A stretch of DNA of 50,135 nt from Bdellovibrionales bacterium (GTDB taxonomy: Bacteria > Bdellovibrionota > Bdellovibrionia > Bdellovibrionales > UBA1609), in assembly GCA_022450595.1 (NCBI GenBank), contig JAKUPT010000001.1, positions 1 through 50,135 of the forward strand. Reading direction: 5' to 3'. Positions within the stretch are counted from its first letter, which is position 1. Each line of letters starts with the position of its first letter. Made by a program: the position numbers and the translations under genes. The notes beneath the pieces are model-generated. The model was not told where the DNA came from and searched no databases. It was given only the letters and a program-made list of their open reading frames with translations. Shown here one piece after another: positions 38,939-47,497 of this stretch.

Positions 38939-40114
38939 ATGAAAAAGTTAACAATTTTCGTATCATTTTTACTAAGTAGTTTATTAGCGAATGCTAATGT
39001 TTGTAATGATTTTTCTAAAAATATTTTTGACTCTGAATATACTGAATATCATTTTGCAAAAATTTGTAAGAAAACATCAGCAACCACATTTAATGATTAT
39101 AAAATTGAAAAAGCTAATAATTATAGACTACAAAAAATTGCTAAAAAATTAAATGGAGAAGCCGTATTACAACAGGCTATATTGAGACCTGAGGACTGCG
39201 AAAATAAAACTAATCAATTGTCAAACCTAACAGACCTCACCGATTTTCGTTCTCAAAAAGTAACAATCTTTAATCAGGACCACGAGAGTTCTGTATATAA
39301 AGATGGAAACTACTTTAATACTACGGGCTTATTTCAAATTTTTGACTCACAAACGGTTTGTGATAACGGCAAACCATGCAATTATTTGTCTAATGGAACT
39401 TTGATTAATGTGGATTCAGTTCAAGGAATGCGCGACCATATAGAGCAAGAGCTTGGCAAGCGTCTTAAGTCGAATGGAGTTGTCACTGTTCCAATGCATT
39501 CATTATATTCTGATGATGGAAAGTGCAGAAAATTTCCATTAAAAGATATGGAGATTAGATTCTCTAATTGTCCAAATGGAAGTTGTAGTCATCAAAATAT
39601 TAAGTTTTCTGATGTGTTGTGCTCAACATCTGATTGTGTTGATCAGATATTATATCCTGAAAAAGACCTTTGTGTGCTAATACCAAAAAATCAACCAAGA
39701 AATATAACTCCAGTCAATTACTCTACTAAAGGAATTGAAGAGGATGGAGTTACTTATGTAGCAGGGTACTCTCCTTATATGGTAAAAGATTATCTAAAAC
39801 CTAAAATGAGGAACGATATTGGATATTTTGATAGAATAATTTCAGAAACTAGATTTTTAAAAAGAGATAAGGAAAACAAAGACCTATTTATGCATCGAGC
39901 TAATACTTGGACCTCATCTTCAGGTAAAGGTGTTTATTATGTATATGATGGTGAAATTAGATATTCAGGAATGCATATACAAGGTCAAGGTGTTGAAAAT
40001 AGTAATGGTAAATATGAATCAAATACTGAAATTTTTAATCCAAAACCATCTGAAGCAAATAGAGCCATTGATATTGGACGCGCATTTAAAAGCTTAAAAA
40101 AACAATCAAATTAG
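38939..40114 (+). CDS. Secreted cysteine-containing protein, unknown
   Basis: A 391-residue protein with signal peptide KLTIFVSFLLSSLLANA. About a dozen cysteines occur, several in close groups (CNDF, RFSNCPNGSC, CSTSDC), so it is probably disulfide-bonded outside the cytoplasm. The C-terminal part (SSGKGVYYVYDGEIRYSG) is strand-rich. No family recognised. The ribosome site is weak (AGG 15 bases upstream). It follows the right-hand direct repeat and shares the AT-rich composition of the island. Confidence 0.78.
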   Translation: MKKLTIFVSFLLSSLLANANVCNDFSKNIFDSEYTEYHFAKICKKTSATTFNDYKIEKANNYRLQKIAKKLNGEAVLQQAILRPEDCENKTNQLSNLTDLTDFRSQKVTIFNQDHESSVYKDGNYFNTTGLFQIFDSQTVCDNGKPCNYLSNGTLINVDSVQGMRDHIEQELGKRLKSNGVVTVPMHSLYSDDGKCRKFPLKDMEIRFSNCPNGSCSHQNIKFSDVLCSTSDCVDQILYPEKDLCVLIPKNQPRNITPVNYSTKGIEEDGVTYVAGYSPYMVKDYLKPKMRNDIGYFDRIISETRFLKRDKENKDLFMHRANTWTSSSGKGVYYVYDGEIRYSGMHIQGQGVENSNGKYESNTEIFNPKPSEANRAIDIGRAFKSLKKQSN

Positions 40115-40151
40115 GTGATAGTGACTCATTTTGAGACTTATACCAAAGTCT

Positions 40152-40179
40152 TAAAGTAATACACAATTAACGCCGATAA
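40152..40179 (+). promoter_or_regulatory. Sigma-28-type promoter before the cysteine-rich secreted protein
   Basis: TAAAGTAA-N12-GCCGATAA has the exact FliA -10 consensus and five consensus -35 bases, with a spacer one base longer than usual. Start near 40186 leaves about 36 bases before the ATG, including the ribosome site AAAGAGG. Confidence 0.65.
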
Positions 40180-40221
40180 ATACTCTATAAGTAATATAAA
40201 AACATCAAAGAGGTTTATATT

Positions 40222-42561
40222 ATGTTGAGTTTAATCTTTATGTTAATCCTAACTCCTCAAGAGAGTGTTTTCGGAAGCAATGAATGTGTAGCAACCTGTA
40301 GGAGCGGTATCGAATCAAGGGCAAATCATGAGTGTGCAGCCGAGTTAAATAAATATTCATCATCAGCTTTTCAGCGACCATTTAGAAGCTTATCAGAGTT
40401 TGAAGCTCAGATAGTAGCTGATGATTTAAATAGGTCTTCTGATAAATGTACTGCAAATAATAACTATGTTTCTCCTCAAAACGCTTTTTTAGAAAGGCTA
40501 TTAAAAGAATGTGTTGCTACAACTTGTAATATTCAAGAGTCTGCTGGTCGATCGGAATTGTCTGTATTAGACGATGAAAAAGATCAAGGTGGTCAAGAGG
40601 TTGTTTGTAGTGACACTCCTATTCTAAAAAATAATAACTGTGTGGTTAAATGTACAGATGGAAATTTCCAGTATGTAGACAGGAATAGATGTGGTGGAAA
40701 CGGTGGTGGAAACCAGACAGCACAAGATCCAAAACCAATGTGCACCGTCAATGGCGTCACCATTGCAGGTGTTGAAGCCACCAGTGATGATTGTAAAGAG
40801 TATCAGTCAGGCTACGATTACGTATCCAACTCCGGCAATCAGTATGCTACAAATAAAAGCATTAACGAATACTCACAAAACATTCAGCAGTGTAGCACTC
40901 AAAAAGACAACGCCACTCTTTGTTGTGGTGATCCCTACTCCTGCATAGGAGGAGGCGAGCCTGGCTCAAACAAAGGAGCCTCAATACTTGGTGGTCTTCT
41001 TCAAGGTGGTAATAAAATGATCGCGGGTGGTGGAGCCTCTATCACAGCCGCTTGTGAGACCTTAAAAAATATTGGCCGTACTGCAACAGCTATTAACGTG
41101 GCTATGACTCAGACCTGCTCTGAGTACGCTAAAAAGTGTGATCAGTCTTGTAAGAATTTATTAGAGCCACTGAACAACATGAACGATTTTTACTCCAAAG
41201 AAACAAGTTGTCTTTTATATAAAAAAGCCGGCCATTCCAACAGTGGTGTGATTTTACGTCTGCTTGGCGATCAAGCCGGTCGTAACTATATCGACAACTG
41301 CTCAATGAAAACTAGAATCTCGCGTTCGTACCAAGAAGTACAAAGCTTGTCAGCAGGTTGTAACTCAGCCAAACAAAATATCACAAAAATTGCCAACGAC
41401 GCTATTGGTACTCAAACCATTTCAGAGTTTGCAAACAAGTGTAAAGATGTTTCATCAAACGAAAACCAATTCGCCCAAGACCCAAGCGCACCATTTAACG
41501 GAGACTGTACAAACCCAGCTCACTCCTCGAACCCTATCTGTGTGCAGTGTCGACTTGACCCAAGTGCTCAGCAGTGTGTGGGGATCAATTTAGGCAACAC
41601 TCCCACGCAAGCCAACAACAGTAATAGCGGCCTTGTTGAAGAAGAGTCTGACAATGATGATTTAATGGGCTTTAACAGCCTTGGTACTTCAAGTGCCTCT
41701 GATGACAACCCTGGTGTGGGAGATCCACAAGCCATTGCCCCTAACGGCAATCAAGGCTTAGCCTCAAGTGGTGCCGGCGGTGGCGGAGGCGGTGGCCTTG
41801 GCCAAGATAACATTCAAGCTTTAGGAACAGACCCGGCCTCTCAAGGCGGAGGTGCTGGTGAGGGCTATAACACCAACATTTTAGGTAATGCCTCAGGTGG
41901 CGGTGGTTACACCACAAGCTCTATGGGCTACGGCAGTGGCGGTGGCTACAACCCACGCATTACAACCGATGTGTATGAAAACACACCTCCTACAGGAATT
42001 ATTAAAGACGGCTTTGACTTAAAAGAGTACTTACCTGGTGGTAAAGCTTATAAGAAAAAATCACGACTGCCAGCAGGATACATTCAATTGCCTGACGGGG
42101 AAGTGATAGGTCCAAAGCATGGAAACATCTTTCAGATGATGCATGAGCGGTATGCCTACTATGAGTCTTTAGGTAAGTTTTGGCCCGCTAATTACAGTAA
42201 GGAAAAAATTGAGTGTATTAAAAAGTCAGGGATTTTAAACAACCCACCGTATTCAAATCAGTGGACGGGCGACAACCTTCATAAGCCCACACCAATCCCT
42301 AATCCACCACAGTGTCGTCACTTTGCCGACCATGACCCGAACAAGCCTGATCCAACGCAGATTTACTTAAAAGCTGAAACCAAAAAAGAGATGACCTCTA
42401 GAACGCCTCAAAGCTTGGTGGCAAGTTATAAAAACAAAAGTTTACATGAGATCTATCACACTCTGACGAAGAGAAAAGACAGCCTGACAAAGGCTCAGTA
42501 CAGCGCGCTTTATAAGCTCTATAAAGACAAGTACTCGGAGTACAACAAAACTAAAAAATAG
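40222..42561 (+). CDS. Large cysteine- and glycine-rich secreted protein, possibly chimeric
   Basis: A 779-residue protein with a short signal peptide (LSLIFMLILTPQESVFG). Residues 20-155 carry paired cysteines (CVATCRSG, CVVKCTDG), then a Gly/Asn linker (CGGNGGGNQ) near residue 160. Residues 170-460 have many further cysteines (ATLCCGDPYSC, CDQSCKNL), followed by a Gly-rich region containing a run of Gly after SGAG and repeated GGG units to about 590, and a basic C-terminal domain. Base composition rises from AT-rich to nearly balanced around codon 160. ATG 40222 follows AAAGAGG. A sigma-28-type promoter stands before it. Function unknown; an extracellular, disulfide-stabilised structural or adhesive role is plausible. 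Confidence 0.78.
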   Translation: MLSLIFMLILTPQESVFGSNECVATCRSGIESRANHECAAELNKYSSSAFQRPFRSLSEFEAQIVADDLNRSSDKCTANNNYVSPQNAFLERLLKECVATTCNIQESAGRSELSVLDDEKDQGGQEVVCSDTPILKNNNCVVKCTDGNFQYVDRNRCGGNGGGNQTAQDPKPMCTVNGVTIAGVEATSDDCKEYQSGYDYVSNSGNQYATNKSINEYSQNIQQCSTQKDNATLCCGDPYSCIGGGEPGSNKGASILGGLLQGGNKMIAGGGASITAACETLKNIGRTATAINVAMTQTCSEYAKKCDQSCKNLLEPLNNMNDFYSKETSCLLYKKAGHSNSGVILRLLGDQAGRNYIDNCSMKTRISRSYQEVQSLSAGCNSAKQNITKIANDAIGTQTISEFANKCKDVSSNENQFAQDPSAPFNGDCTNPAHSSNPICVQCRLDPSAQQCVGINLGNTPTQANNSNSGLVEEESDNDDLMGFNSLGTSSASDDNPGVGDPQAIAPNGNQGLASSGAGGGGGGGLGQDNIQALGTDPASQGGGAGEGYNTNILGNASGGGGYTTSSMGYGSGGGYNPRITTDVYENTPPTGIIKDGFDLKEYLPGGKAYKKKSRLPAGYIQLPDGEVIGPKHGNIFQMMHERYAYYESLGKFWPANYSKEKIECIKKSGILNNPPYSNQWTGDNLHKPTPIPNPPQCRHFADHDPNKPDPTQIYLKAETKKEMTSRTPQSLVASYKNKSLHEIYHTLTKRKDSLTKAQYSALYKLYKDKYSEYNKTKK

Positions 42562-42564
42562 TTT

Positions 42565-42577
42565 GGTGACGGACATA
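42565..42577 (+). repeat. Degenerate copy of the dispersed motif
   Basis: GGTGACGGACATA, four bases after the stop of the 40222 gene, differs from the core at two or three positions. Weak on its own. Confidence 0.3.
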
Positions 42578-42611
42578 AGAATTTAAAAAGACTTAAATAA
42601 AAAATTAAACA

Positions 42612-43799
42612 TTAAGGAAAGCGAAACTTCACCGCCACCGGATAGTGGTCTGAAAAGCCCGCGCGGCTCTCATCAGTGGTGTGAAAGTTTGAGCGCAGTG
42701 GAATGTAGTGCTCCGTGGGGTGAAAGTTGCCATTGCGGTCTTTGTAGTACCAAGTTCTTGAGTTCATCTCAGTTCCTACAATACGGAAGCTGTCAGGCAC
42801 TACAGCGAGGCTTTCAGGGCTTCTGAGGTTTTTACTAATAAAGATGCGGTCGAGTTGATTAAATATTCCCCCTCGTTTGTACCAGAAGGTTCCAATGGGC
42901 ATTTTAAAGCGCATGGGGTTTCCTACATCAAAAGAGTGGCTTTGAACGTCGACAAGGTAGTTCTTCCAAAGTGGGTTGTGCATAACATGATAAAACGGAT
43001 GAGGGGAGTCGGCATCAATGGTGTTGAAGTCTCCCATAGCAATCACGTAGTAGTTCGAGCTTCCAATGGTGTTGGTTTGCTCATCGATGTGATTTCTTAA
43101 AATTTGAGAAGCGTTATATCTAAAAATAGAGCCTTTGCTTTGACTCGGCCAGTGGTTCACATACACACCAATGACCTTTTTGTTGTTTCCAAACTTAGGC
43201 TTAAAATGCACTCTTAAAATATTACGAGTTTTAACATTAAGCCCGAACTCAGCTTCTAAAATGTCAGAGATGTTGATCTCTTCATGCTCTATGTACTCAA
43301 GCTTGTCCTCATTAAACATAAGCCCCACATCAATCCCTCGACGGTCAGGGCTATTGGTAATGACAAGTCTTTCGTAGCCCAGCTCTTTTTGCAAAAGCCC
43401 TAAAGCTTTGCCGTTTTCAATCTCTTGCACGGCCATCAAATCAGGCAGGCTTCCTTGCAAACGCACCACTCGGGCCAGCTGGCGGACTTTCATTTCAAGC
43501 TTTTCTTGTGTCCAGTTGGTGGTTTGGCACTCTTTTCTGTAATACTCATTGGAAAGCTCTTGGCACTTGATGTATTTGCCAGGGTAGTTCAGTGGAAGCC
43601 AGGTCCAATCACTTTTGCCCTCATCGTGTTCGGCATCAAATAGGTTGTAAAGGTTGTAAGACAGAACTTTAAACTCATTGTTAGCCACCTCAAGTTCCAT
43701 AGTGGCGGGTGTTTGTGAGCTTTGGCCTTGGAAGTCGGCCAAAAGTGGCAGTGATGCAAATAGATAGATTAGTGCAATAACGAACAGCTTAGAACTCAT
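42612..43799 (-). CDS. Exported endonuclease/exonuclease/phosphatase (EEP) family protein
   Basis: A 395-residue protein with signal peptide FVIALIYLFASLPLLA. The DNase I-like fold is shown by LSYNLYNLFDAEHDE, the catalytic MAVQEIENGKAL, VYVNHWPSQSKG, AMGDFNTIDADS and the terminal GFSDHYPVAVKF. These are the metal and catalytic residues of extracellular nucleases and phosphodiesterases in this family. Substrate (DNA, lipid or other) cannot be read from sequence. In a predator it could degrade released nucleic acid (inferred). It converges on the 40222 gene. Confidence 0.9.
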   Translation of the reverse strand: MSSKLFVIALIYLFASLPLLADFQGQSSQTPATMELEVANNEFKVLSYNLYNLFDAEHDEGKSDWTWLPLNYPGKYIKCQELSNEYYRKECQTTNWTQEKLEMKVRQLARVVRLQGSLPDLMAVQEIENGKALGLLQKELGYERLVITNSPDRRGIDVGLMFNEDKLEYIEHEEINISDILEAEFGLNVKTRNILRVHFKPKFGNNKKVIGVYVNHWPSQSKGSIFRYNASQILRNHIDEQTNTIGSSNYYVIAMGDFNTIDADSPHPFYHVMHNPLWKNYLVDVQSHSFDVGNPMRFKMPIGTFWYKRGGIFNQLDRIFISKNLRSPESLAVVPDSFRIVGTEMNSRTWYYKDRNGNFHPTEHYIPLRSNFHTTDESRAGFSDHYPVAVKFRFP

Positions 43800-43978
43800 A
43801 ATCCCCAGACCCCCTGTTTATGAGTGAAATGAATGTATATAGAGGGCAAGCGAAAGAGAACAGTTTCCAGCCTTTGCCTTCTGGATATTGGTCTAGCATG
43901 GCCGTGTAAAATTTTCTATTTTAATAATCGGATGGCTTAAAAATTGAGCAGTTTTGTAAAGCCCTGTGGCAAATTGGC

Positions 43979-44839
43979 TTATTTTTTTGGCTTTTTTCTT
44001 GCCGAGGAGGCCTTCTTTCTTGTAGAAGCTGCCGCTGCAGTTTTGGGCTTAAGCTTTAAGGGCTCCTTTGGCGGAGAAAAAATTCTTTGGGCATCAGAGG
44101 GCTTAAGCACTCGAAACTCACCTGGCTTGAGCTTTCCAAGTTTAAGGTTGCCAATGGCCACCCTTTGAAGCTTGATCACATCACAGTTGATCTTTTCAAA
44201 CATTTTACGAACCTGGCGGTTTTTACCCTCAGCAATCATAATTTTAAACCACTGATACTTAGTGCCCTTGCCGCCTTTAAACATACGCTTGCTATCAAGC
44301 GGCTCCACTCGGTGAGCTTTCACGCGCCCGCCAATAATGCTCACACCACTTTCAAGCTTTTTCACCTTTTCTAGCGAAGGCGTTCCCTTTACTTTAACGT
44401 GATAGGTTTTTATAACATCCGAGCTAGGGTGAATCACCTTCTGTGCCCAGTCGCCATCGTTGGTCAAAAGCAAAAGCCCCTCAGAGTCCCAGTCCAAACG
44501 GCCCACGGGGAAAATACGCATTTTCAGTTGTGGAAAGTAATCGGCCACACTTTTTCGCCCCTCGGGGTCACTCATACTGGTGATCACCTGAGTGGGTTTG
44601 TTAAATAAAATATAAAATTTTTGAATGTTGGCTTTAATAATACGGTTTTTAACACGCACGATGTCTTTTTCAGGATCGACCTGAACACCAAGCTCGGAGA
44701 TGGGCTTGTTGTTGATTTTCACATAGCCGTCTTTAATCAGCTCATCGGCCTTACGGCGACTGGCCACACCGGAGTCGGCTAAAAATTTATTTAAACGTAC
44801 AAGTTTAGATTCAGTTTTATCAGCAGTTTTCTTTTTCAT
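43979..44839 (-). CDS. rluB: RluB/RsuA-family pseudouridine synthase
   Basis: A 286-residue enzyme that makes a pseudouridine in rRNA. An S4 RNA-binding domain (RLNKFLADSGVASRRKADEL) is followed by the catalytic domain with PVGRLDWDSEGLLLLTNDG, catalytic Asp116, and EGKNRQVRKMFEKI. The C-terminal 40 residues are a Lys/Ala/Pro-rich tail (AAAASTRKKASSARKKPKK) as seen in some RluB. RluB rather than RsuA or RluE is the likeliest by length. It starts 32 bases after the upstream gene on the same strand. Confidence 0.88.
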   Translation of the reverse strand: MKKKTADKTESKLVRLNKFLADSGVASRRKADELIKDGYVKINNKPISELGVQVDPEKDIVRVKNRIIKANIQKFYILFNKPTQVITSMSDPEGRKSVADYFPQLKMRIFPVGRLDWDSEGLLLLTNDGDWAQKVIHPSSDVIKTYHVKVKGTPSLEKVKKLESGVSIIGGRVKAHRVEPLDSKRMFKGGKGTKYQWFKIMIAEGKNRQVRKMFEKINCDVIKLQRVAIGNLKLGKLKPGEFRVLKPSDAQRIFSPPKEPLKLKPKTAAAASTRKKASSARKKPKK

Positions 44840-44871
44840 GATTGAACTCTTTGTTTGGCGCCTGGCACCTT

Positions 44872-45819
44872 TTAGAGCTCGGGGGCTTTCCCGGCTCCAG
44901 AGTGAGTCAATATGGCATACTCTAGGTTAGTAATCAAAAGACTAAGAAGTTTATCCCCAGGAAACACCTGATCTCGAATATTTTTTGCAGACTCTAGAGT
45001 ATTTTTTCCATAGGCAATAGAGCCTGGCTGGCCTGAGCCCACAAACTCGATGGTCTTCTCTAGCCTTGAAACCGTCTCTTTGTACATAGGGTCCGAGCTC
45101 ATATTAATATAATGATACTCACGCTTTTTAAGGGCCGAGCAAAGATCCGGCACCTGATCAAGTCTTGGGCTTTGAAATTCATGATACTTCTGGTGCATAT
45201 AACCGCGGGTGAAAAACCCTGTCCACTGTGTTTTCGTGAATAAAAAGTAGGCTCTTACATGCTCTGACAAAGCCACCCGGTGCAAGTGCTTGTGGGAGAG
45301 TTCTAACTGCTCATTGTAAAAAAGGTCCGTCACCGGAAGGAGAGGAGAAAGCTCTCCGTTTTTAATAATAAAGTGCGAGCTGTACTCTTGCACTCTGAGC
45401 TCTCCGGTTTCAAAAAGTTGAAGCACAAGTAAGTTGTCATTAAATTCGATCAATTTAATTTTAGCTTTTGAGTTTTTTTGTAAGTGCTTTTCAAGACAGG
45501 TGTAAAAGTCTTTTTGTTTTTCAAGGCTTACGATTTGAAAATTATAAGTTTGCTTCAAATGAAGCAGGTCATCTTCCAGGGAAAGTTCAGGGTGAAGCCG
45601 TTCAAACAAACTTTGAATTTCATCAATTAATAGCGCTTTATTCTCTTGCCAGAAAAAGTCGTTTAAAACCGTCATAAAAAAGCGCTCAACCAAGGCTTTA
45701 GTAAACTCTTGCTCTTTTAAGCACTCGTGGTGCAGGTAGTTTTGAAAACAAAGGATGGACTTTCTGTGGGACAGACCATTTTGTAGAATAAAGTTTTTTA
45801 CTTGAGACACAGACGCCAT
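44872..45819 (-). CDS. Unknown cytoplasmic protein
   Basis: A 315-residue protein without signal peptide or membrane helix, helical in the first third (SHRKSILCFQNYLHHECL) and mixed afterwards (KIKLIEFNDNLLVLQLFETG). No motif or family recognised. ATG 45819 lies in a divergent 153-base region with the coiled-coil gene at 45973. It is probably cotranscribed with rluB. Confidence 0.7.
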   Translation of the reverse strand: MASVSQVKNFILQNGLSHRKSILCFQNYLHHECLKEQEFTKALVERFFMTVLNDFFWQENKALLIDEIQSLFERLHPELSLEDDLLHLKQTYNFQIVSLEKQKDFYTCLEKHLQKNSKAKIKLIEFNDNLLVLQLFETGELRVQEYSSHFIIKNGELSPLLPVTDLFYNEQLELSHKHLHRVALSEHVRAYFLFTKTQWTGFFTRGYMHQKYHEFQSPRLDQVPDLCSALKKREYHYINMSSDPMYKETVSRLEKTIEFVGSGQPGSIAYGKNTLESAKNIRDQVFPGDKLLSLLITNLEYAILTHSGAGKAPEL

Positions 45820-45972
45820 GTGTAAACCATAAATTTATTATAGACCTCAGTCCAGCGAAAAGTAGAATACAAACTATATGGAGGCTGACTTGTGCGCCGT
45901 TCTATGGCTATAAGCCTGTAATTTTACAATAAAACAGCCTGCAAGCTCAAACTCCTAACAAAAGAGGAACTT

Positions 45973-46494
45973 ATGTCTAGAGAGTTAAATCAAAATCTTT
46001 TTAATAAAACAGAGAATACAACTTCGACCCATTCAAAGCCCACATCCAGGCCAGCGGCAGCAGAGATTGCTCCTATCGACAAAACCGATCTTCAAATCAT
46101 CGCAGCCCAAATGGACGCTTTGAAAAAAAAGGTGCACGAAGTAGATAGCCGAACTGTGACTCTTGCCAGTCGCATGGACGAGCTTTACAAAGCCACTAAA
46201 TTAAAATTTGATAAAACCCAAAACCACTTTCTAAGAATGGAAGAGGTGGTGAAAAGAAAAATCCTAGAAATGACTGAAACCTTAGGAAAGCTTTCGGGCA
46301 AAATGACCGCCCAACAGTTTAGCGAATCCAAAGTCACCGAACTTGTAGATCGTCACACTCAAATGATTCAAAAGTTTGATATTAAAATGGCCAAGCTTCA
46401 AAAAGTTATTAACGAGCAAGAGATGCAACTGCATAACTCCAGAGCTGCTCTTCAAGAGGCCCGAAAAGAGATCGAGCGCCTTAAAAGATTATAA
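45973..46494 (+). CDS. Coiled-coil protein, unknown
   Basis: A 173-residue soluble protein. The first 35 residues are Thr/Ser/Pro-rich and unstructured. Residues 40-173 are a nearly continuous coiled coil (LQIIAAQMDALKKKVHEVD, then QKVINEQEMQLHNSRAAL). ATG 45973 follows AAGAGGA. It ends with a six-base overlap with the opposing gene. A structural or cytoskeletal function is possible but not shown. Confidence 0.75.
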   Translation: MSRELNQNLFNKTENTTSTHSKPTSRPAAAEIAPIDKTDLQIIAAQMDALKKKVHEVDSRTVTLASRMDELYKATKLKFDKTQNHFLRMEEVVKRKILEMTETLGKLSGKMTAQQFSESKVTELVDRHTQMIQKFDIKMAKLQKVINEQEMQLHNSRAALQEARKEIERLKRL

Positions 46495-47430
46495 GCTTTT
46501 ACTTTCAGTGATCTCGAGCTCTTTTGCCTCAGAGTCGTAGCGGCCATTGTAGTAAACCACTTGTTGGTCGCTTAAAATACTTAACACTTTTAAAAACAAA
46601 TTCATTGTTCCTAAAGTCACCGGCTGTTGGTTGGAGTTCATAAACACAAAATTGTAACCGGTGTTTAAGTGCTCTTCAATCAGCTTTAAATAAGGGCGTG
46701 GAAGCATAAGCACCACTTCTAAAGTGTGCACATTAAAGCCGTAGTGAGAAATAAGTTTACTGAAAACTAAAGGGTATTGTTTTAAAAGTTCAAAACTTTC
46801 ATAAGTAACAAGCTCGGTTTTGGTTAAAAACTCACGGTTTTCTCGGTAGTCTATATAGTCTTGTTTGGTAGAGTGGGGCGTTTTAAAGTGATGGTGATAG
46901 GCATGATAAATCGCACTTTTAATTTCAATGCGCATATCTCGTTGGCTTGAAAACTTAGATTCACTTGTGCTGATCGCTTTTAAACTTCGTGCTCCCATCT
47001 CTTGCAAGCGCGGGCGAATTAGAGAGTTATAAAGTAAGCGCCCTCCAAGCAGTCGGTGTTTTGTACTTATAATTTTTCCGTCTAAAACTTTTTGAGGCAC
47101 CACCCAAATAAGAGGCTTTTCAATGGTGGCCGCAAATCTCAAGGTTTCAAGGTTGGTTTGGTTTAATGTAAGCACACTGACTTGTGAGCTGTTTAAAAAG
47201 CCCTCAGGTTTTTTAACCACAACGTCGGACAAAATAAGCTTTTTACGCCCATACTCTTTAATATGTTGGTTTTGCTGCTCTCGGCTGTTGCTTCGGCTTA
47301 AGTTCCAAACCAATGACAGGCTTGAGGCCTTGGTGAAGAGTTTTTCACATCGACTTTGAGAATAACCCAGTGTTGGCCAAGCCAGTGCCAAAACTGTTAA
47401 AAACAGCCCCAATAAGTGTACGAATTTCAT
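46489..47430 (-). CDS. Exported protein of unknown family
   Basis: A 313-residue protein with signal peptide FVHLLGLFLTVLALAWPTLGYSQ cut into a mature part beginning near SRCEKLFTK. The rest is mixed helix and strand (FVFMNSNQQPVTLGTMNLF), with a histidine cluster AYHHHF. No family recognised. It follows dsbD on the same strand by 67 bases and may share its transcript. Confidence 0.7.
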   Translation of the reverse strand: MKFVHLLGLFLTVLALAWPTLGYSQSRCEKLFTKASSLSLVWNLSRSNSREQQNQHIKEYGRKKLILSDVVVKKPEGFLNSSQVSVLTLNQTNLETLRFAATIEKPLIWVVPQKVLDGKIISTKHRLLGGRLLYNSLIRPRLQEMGARSLKAISTSESKFSSQRDMRIEIKSAIYHAYHHHFKTPHSTKQDYIDYRENREFLTKTELVTYESFELLKQYPLVFSKLISHYGFNVHTLEVVLMLPRPYLKLIEEHLNTGYNFVFMNSNQQPVTLGTMNLFLKVLSILSDQQVVYYNGRYDSEAKELEITESKSL

Positions 47431-47497
47431 ACTTAACCACCCATAAATTGCATCTGCATGAGTTTTTAAAACATAGCAATTGGGGTGCCAGTTTGAT

